Below are positions 59,759-64,000 of a DNA stretch of 64,000 nt, in pieces. Under the pieces are notes generated by a model. That model did no database searches. It worked only from the letters and a program-made list of their open reading frames with translations, and was not told the origin of the DNA. The stretch lies in NCBI GenBank assembly GCA_002353575.1, contig DEJQ01000032.1:1-64000 (forward strand), read 5' to 3'. The DNA comes from Prevotellaceae bacterium UBA2744 (GTDB lineage: Bacteria; Bacteroidota; Bacteroidia; Bacteroidales; Bacteroidaceae). Both the position numbers and the translations under genes were made by a program. How positions within the stretch are numbered: the first letter of the stretch is position 1; each line of letters opens with the position of its first letter.

Positions 59759-62134
59759 TCACTTTCCTTCACGGTATTCACTCGGGGTCACACCGTACAT
59801 CTGTCGAAAACATTGGCTGAAGTAGCGCGGAGTGCCGAATCCGACACGCTGCGACACTTCTGCTATCGGCATCTGGGTGTCAGCCAGCAGCATCTCTGCC
59901 TGTTTCAGGCGTACATTACGCAGGAAGTCGTTGGGCGTGATGCCCAGCATGGTGCTCGACTTCCTGTACAGGCTGGCTCGGCTCATAGCTAAATCGCCGG
60001 CAAGCATATCGACCGAATATTCTGAGTTGTCGAGATTCTTGGATATCGCCTGCATCATACGTGCTGCCAGCTCTTCCTCTTCACACATCGACAGGCCGAC
60101 CTTGTCGGGATCTATACCTGCCGACATGGAGAACTGACGGCGAGCCTCGTCGCGAAGCTCGAACAGGCGGTTTATCTTTTCCTCGTTCTCATGTTCCAAT
60201 TTCTGCTTACGCTTTCTTATATATAAGTGTATGCACAACGTGACTGCGGTCAGCAGCAGGAGAAGATATATGCACTTCGCCCACCACGTAAGCCACAAGG
60301 GTGGGTTGATGGTAATCTCCATAGTGCGCAGAGGTCCCCACTCGCCCACTCCGATGCGGGCCTGCACTTCGAATGTGTATGTGTCGGGGGGCAAGGCATA
60401 GTAGGAAGCTGCGAGAAGTCCCTCTTTTCCGTTCCCGTAGTTCCATTTGTCTTCAACACCAACGAGGCGGAAACGATATGTGGTCGTTTCGGGTGTTGCA
60501 TAGTTGAGGGCAGAGAATTTTATAACTATGTTGTTATCATCATATTTAAATTCCAATGGAGTGCAGACTGGCGATAGCGGTTTGCCCATAACCTGCACTC
60601 CTACTATCTCGACCGGCTGAGACGGCTGTTGCTGATTAAAATCGTCAGAACGCAGTGATATGAGTCCGGCATCGGAAGTAAAATACACGAATCCATCAGA
60701 AGTAGGACACACTCCGCGCTCTGTGAGTTCTACCCTCGGCAGTCCGTCGTCGGTCCAGAGCGGCAATATATATACGGCACCGTCGTTGGTCACATTGAGC
60801 CTGCACACTCCCATCGCAGTGCCGACCCACAGATTGCCCCGGGCGTCCTCAGTAATGCTCTGGATAGAGTTGTTGGGCATTCCATCGTCCTTATTCAGCC
60901 GCCTGATGGCATAGCCGTCACCTTCCGGCTGTAGGAGCAAAAGTCCTTCAGGGGTACCTATCCACACACGATCGCGCCTGTCATGGTAGATACTGGTAAA
61001 CTTATGCGAGAAACCGGATATATCCTTCATACTTTCCAGCCGCTCCACTTTCTCCGTTTTCACGTCGAGAACGAAAAAGCCGTTCTGAGTACATACAGCA
61101 AACTGTTCCGGACGGTTCAGCCGACAGGCTGCTATCATGGTGCGATAGGACGACAGCTCGGGCAATTTGGTATTCAGCCGTCTGAAGTAGGATTTCTTCG
61201 GATAGAAAATGCCGAGTTCGTTCTGCAGATTGCACACCAGCAATCGCTGGTCGTCGAGCGGCAAGGCAAAACGCATTTTGCTGTGTACAAATCCCTTCGT
61301 ATTGTTTCCGTCGTAAAGAGTAAGCGTGCCACCATCATAACAGTATAGTCCCAGGCTGCTGCTTACCCATATACGGCCCTTCGCATCTGTGCTTATATCG
61401 CTACACGACAGGTTCCCCTCGGCAAGAGTACGTTCTACGGTACCAGAAGTCCGGTCGTATATATACAATCCACGCAGACCGCCTATCAGCAATTTGCCGG
61501 AAGGCAGTTCTGCCACTTTCAGGGGGACATCGTCATTCGCCAACTTTGTCACCTTAGCCATTGGCTGGGCAGGGCGCTGGTAGAGGATGCCATTCTGCCG
61601 GGTTCCCATCCAGAGTCCTCCCTGATGGTCGAAACAGGCTGTCTGCATCCAACTGTGATATAAGTCTGTTCCTTCTACGAGTTTTTCGAAATGTCCTCGG
61701 AGGGAATCGTTCTGATCAATAATTGCATGAGTAAGCGAGTCACCGTTTTCAGCGATGAAATGACTTATTTCAGGTGCGCCGACACGATTTGCGTAGTCGT
61801 ACCTGAATGTCTTGCTACGCACATCATATATATATAGTGAATAGAAATCCTTCAGCCATAGCAGGGAGTCGCCCTGCCACAGATGGCTGAATGCTCCGAA
61901 AGCAGGCAGCGGCATGACACTGTCAAGATTGCATGGCTGAGTAATGAATTCTTTGCCGTCAAAGATACTCGTACCGCTTTCGGTTACTACAAGCATCTGA
62001 CGATTAGGCAACTGAACGATTTGACGTATCTGGTTAGTGGGCAGACCGTCAGATACAGAAAAGAGCCGTGTATTTCCGTCAGCGTATGACAAGACAAAAC
62101 ACAGCCACAGAACTATGGCAGCAAATTTCTTCAT
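59759..62134 (-). CDS. Membrane AraC-type regulator with beta-propeller sensor, lacking kinase and receiver
   Basis: A 791-residue protein from the ATG at 62134. Order: signal peptide (residues 1-19), two-component-regulator propeller repeats (about 20-540; e.g. GRIWVSSSLGLYCYD, GNLWVGTAMGVCRL), a Y_Y_Y domain (about 545-610), one transmembrane helix (about 618-645), a short charged coiled-coil-like stretch, and a C-terminal AraC HTH domain (about 700-790; RVGFGTPRYFSQCFRQMYGVTP). This is the hybrid two-component architecture of polysaccharide loci without HisKA, HATPase and receiver. It is divergent from the lyase-like gene at 62308, the likely target. Confidence 0.88.
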   Translation of the reverse strand: MKKFAAIVLWLCFVLSYADGNTRLFSVSDGLPTNQIRQIVQLPNRQMLVVTESGTSIFDGKEFITQPCNLDSVMPLPAFGAFSHLWQGDSLLWLKDFYSLYIYDVRSKTFRYDYANRVGAPEISHFIAENGDSLTHAIIDQNDSLRGHFEKLVEGTDLYHSWMQTACFDHQGGLWMGTRQNGILYQRPAQPMAKVTKLANDDVPLKVAELPSGKLLIGGLRGLYIYDRTSGTVERTLAEGNLSCSDISTDAKGRIWVSSSLGLYCYDGGTLTLYDGNNTKGFVHSKMRFALPLDDQRLLVCNLQNELGIFYPKKSYFRRLNTKLPELSSYRTMIAACRLNRPEQFAVCTQNGFFVLDVKTEKVERLESMKDISGFSHKFTSIYHDRRDRVWIGTPEGLLLLQPEGDGYAIRRLNKDDGMPNNSIQSITEDARGNLWVGTAMGVCRLNVTNDGAVYILPLWTDDGLPRVELTERGVCPTSDGFVYFTSDAGLISLRSDDFNQQQPSQPVEIVGVQVMGKPLSPVCTPLEFKYDDNNIVIKFSALNYATPETTTYRFRLVGVEDKWNYGNGKEGLLAASYYALPPDTYTFEVQARIGVGEWGPLRTMEITINPPLWLTWWAKCIYLLLLLTAVTLCIHLYIRKRKQKLEHENEEKINRLFELRDEARRQFSMSAGIDPDKVGLSMCEEEELAARMMQAISKNLDNSEYSVDMLAGDLAMSRASLYRKSSTMLGITPNDFLRNVRLKQAEMLLADTQMPIAEVSQRVGFGTPRYFSQCFRQMYGVTPSEYREGK

Positions 62135-62146
62135 ACTGAATTGCTG

Positions 62147-62154
62147 CAAATGTA
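62147..62154 (-). promoter_or_regulatory. Putative -7 element of the AraC regulator
   Basis: TACATTTG on the minus strand, 12 nt before the ATG at 62134, implying a very short leader. Confidence 0.4.
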
Positions 62155-62248
62155 AATAATCAAGGTCAAATTTCATCTAATTTGCCCGACAAAATTGTCT
62201 TAATCATAATTTTGGGACTATTTTTTAACATATTTAGACAATCGGAAC

Positions 62249-62279
62249 ACACCACATAAAAATAAATGGTGTAAGTTTG
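62249..62279 (+). promoter_or_regulatory. Promoter -7 with overlapping palindrome before the lyase-like gene
   Basis: TAAGTTTG (62272-62279) is a -7 match. Just upstream ACACCA (62249-62254) and TGGTGT (62267-62272) form an inverted repeat spanning the place where a -33 would be; no TTTG is found there, as expected for an activator-dependent promoter. Confidence 0.45.
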
Positions 62280-62307
62280 CAAAAGAAATCCAATATCATA
62301 AATTCCA

Positions 62308-64000
62308 ATGAAGACAAAATCACTCTTAGTCATTTGCAGTATCCTCTTAAGTATTGTAATCATGAATGCACAGGGAAAGAATTCCACTCGCCAACTGACA
62401 GAAACGGTGAACGGCAATAACACCACATTATTAAAAACGATTGCAGAAGCAAAAGGACTAAGCACAGTTGGCTATCCTGAAGGAGCAGTAGTCACATTGA
62501 ACGACATGATAAGTATCTGTGAGAACATTGCCGTTTCAGAGAAAAGCCAGGCTGTTTACAATCAATACAATACTGCATTGGAAAATGCTTTGACCACCTT
62601 CAAGGCTAAGAAAGGCAAGACATTCGACCCATCAGGCATCACAGATGAGGACTATGACACAGACAGAGGATTCATCCACCCTGGAATGCTTCATACAGAG
62701 GCTGACTTTGCCAGAGTGCGCAAGCAGCTTGCCGACGGAGACACCAAGGTGACAGAGGCTTACAATGTGCTGAAGGCTGCTGCCTATGCACAATCCAGCG
62801 CAAATACATACCCTGTGGAGACTATCGTCCGCGGAGGTGGCACCGGCGAGAACTACATCAACGCAGCCCGAGGTGCTACCATAGCTTATCAGAATGCACT
62901 CCGCTGGCGTATAGAAGGCAACAAAAACTGTGCAAAGCATGCTGTCGAGGTGCTGATGGCATGGGCAAACACATGTAAGTACATAAGCGGAAACTCCAAC
63001 TGGGCTCTGGCAGCAGGACTCTACGGCTACCAGTTTGCAAATGCGGCCGAACTGGTGCGCGACTACGACGGGTGGAACAAGGAAGATTTTGAGACTTTTA
63101 AACGTTGGATGATAGACCTCTGGTATTCGCGTGCCATCGGTTTCCTGCGCGGCAGGAACGGCACATGGGAGAACGCAGGGAAATGGGGTGAGTGTCCAGG
63201 TCATTACTGGTCCAACTGGGGACTCTGCAATGCTCTATGCGTTGCATGTATAGGTATTCTCTGCGACGATGTGTTTATATACAACCAGGGTATGTCGTTC
63301 TTCAAATATGACCAGGTAGGTACATTCACCGACCCGCGTACGGCAAATCCGATACGGAACGACGGCCTTACAGAATTCCTCGGCAACCTCGTAGTCACCA
63401 CATCTGAATGGAGCGGAGAGACAGGTGCGTACGGCAAGGTCGGTCAGATGCAGGAATCAGGACGTGACATAGGGCATGCGACAATGGCACTCGGACTGGC
63501 TGTAGATTTGGCACAGATCGGCTGGAACCAGGGCGACGACCTCTTCTCGTACATGGACCACCGACTGGCAGCAGGCATAGAGTTCGTGGCAGCACAGCAA
63601 AAGGGTATCACCGACCTGCCCTGGACCACATATCATTATGCAGAGAGCGGACTTGCATGGTGGGACAACCGCTCATGGCAACAGGGCAGCTATGCGACAG
63701 GCGAACAGATACGTCCTTACTGGGGCTCCGTTATAGGCCATTATGAAGGAATCAAGGGTGTCAAGATGCCATTCTCAGAATGGGCTTACGAAAAGATGGG
63801 TATCGACGGCGGCGGCATTGGCAGCACAAGCGGCGGATATGACCATTTGGGCTATTCCGTACTGATGAACACACGTCCGTTTGCAACCGAGGAGACACGG
63901 CCGACAGAACTCAAGCCTCTAATCAGAATTGACGGTCAGGAAAAAGAACAGGCTGAACTGGGCGGACTGAAAAACCACTGGAGAAATACCGGGACAGAAA
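62308..64000 (+). CDS. Alginate-lyase-like secreted polysaccharide lyase (partial)
   Basis: Open from the ATG at 62308 to the window end, at least 564 residues, so the C-terminus is missing. A signal peptide (MKTKSLLVICSILLSIVIMN) precedes a helical segment (about residues 20-110) and then an alginate-lyase/heparinase-type alpha toroid that begins GFIHPGMLHTEADFARVRK and continues with NGTWENAGKWGECPGHYWSNWG, which holds the aromatic and His residues typical of the fold. The exact polysaccharide lyase family and substrate (alginate, glucuronan or other uronate) cannot be fixed. It is divergent from the membrane AraC regulator. Confidence 0.75.
   Translation, partial: MKTKSLLVICSILLSIVIMNAQGKNSTRQLTETVNGNNTTLLKTIAEAKGLSTVGYPEGAVVTLNDMISICENIAVSEKSQAVYNQYNTALENALTTFKAKKGKTFDPSGITDEDYDTDRGFIHPGMLHTEADFARVRKQLADGDTKVTEAYNVLKAAAYAQSSANTYPVETIVRGGGTGENYINAARGATIAYQNALRWRIEGNKNCAKHAVEVLMAWANTCKYISGNSNWALAAGLYGYQFANAAELVRDYDGWNKEDFETFKRWMIDLWYSRAIGFLRGRNGTWENAGKWGECPGHYWSNWGLCNALCVACIGILCDDVFIYNQGMSFFKYDQVGTFTDPRTANPIRNDGLTEFLGNLVVTTSEWSGETGAYGKVGQMQESGRDIGHATMALGLAVDLAQIGWNQGDDLFSYMDHRLAAGIEFVAAQQKGITDLPWTTYHYAESGLAWWDNRSWQQGSYATGEQIRPYWGSVIGHYEGIKGVKMPFSEWAYEKMGIDGGGIGSTSGGYDHLGYSVLMNTRPFATEETRPTELKPLIRIDGQEKEQAELGGLKNHWRNTGTE

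Overview
The window reads as a chromosomal segment of a Bacteroidales bacterium, most likely Prevotella-like. The evidence is the recurrent TAnnTTTG (-7) / TTTG (-33) promoter signature, weak or absent Shine-Dalgarno sequences, T9SS-type C-terminal tails, TonB-dependent receptors, NigD-like and DUF4837 lipoproteins, a PL11/GH106/CE12/GH2 enzyme set for rhamnogalacturonan, and anaerobic cobalamin synthesis. Base composition is moderate and fairly even. No rRNA, CRISPR array, transposase or phage module was seen.

1-2.5 kb: the end of a minus-strand operon with a small frameshifted membrane ORF, a large protein carrying two PD-(D/E)XK-like motifs, and the start of umuD. Its promoter overlaps an 11-bp palindrome. 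2.8-9.3 kb: a minus operon of porin, imelysin lipoprotein, di-haem oxidoreductase lipoprotein and the CcsBA cytochrome c maturation protein, a coherent periplasmic redox/metal set. 9.4-15.2 kb: a minus operon PASTA protein - rluD - ddl - acyltransferase - NigD-like lipoprotein - small unknowns, ending in a two-hairpin structure with alternative pairings. 15.3-20 kb: a 1557-residue PL11 rhamnogalacturonan lyase with autotransporter-type repeats and a secretion tail. 20-26 kb: efp, rpmH, tRNA-Ser(CGA), a secreted subtilase, DUF3467 and DsbD.

26-48.5 kb is dominated by vitamin B12. A cobalamin riboswitch leads a minus operon of TonB receptor, a CbiK-type chelatase made as a lipoprotein, and a second TonB receptor. 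Divergently run cbiA (split into two overlapping ORFs), an adenosyltransferase, cbiP, cobD and cbiB; then cobS-cobU-cobT (minus) and btuF-btuC (plus, no ATPase gene). The corrin-ring genes lie on the minus strand as four two-domain fusions (CbiH-CbiC, CbiE-CbiT, CbiG-CbiF, CbiJ-CbiD), followed by a HAD phosphatase. CbiL is not in the window.

48.5-51.3 kb: pta and ackA, separated by a four-helix-bundle (IVS-type) gene inside a cassette with 24-bp inverted repeats. 51.3-58.3 kb: a GH2 - CE12 - GH106 operon for the rhamnogalacturonan backbone and side chains. 58.4-64 kb: a 2x[4Fe-4S] ferredoxin, a DUF4837 lipoprotein, a membrane AraC regulator built like a hybrid two-component sensor but without kinase and receiver, and divergently the start of an alginate-lyase-like secreted enzyme that runs off the window.

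All calls come from reading the sequence and from knowledge of the families; no database search was run.
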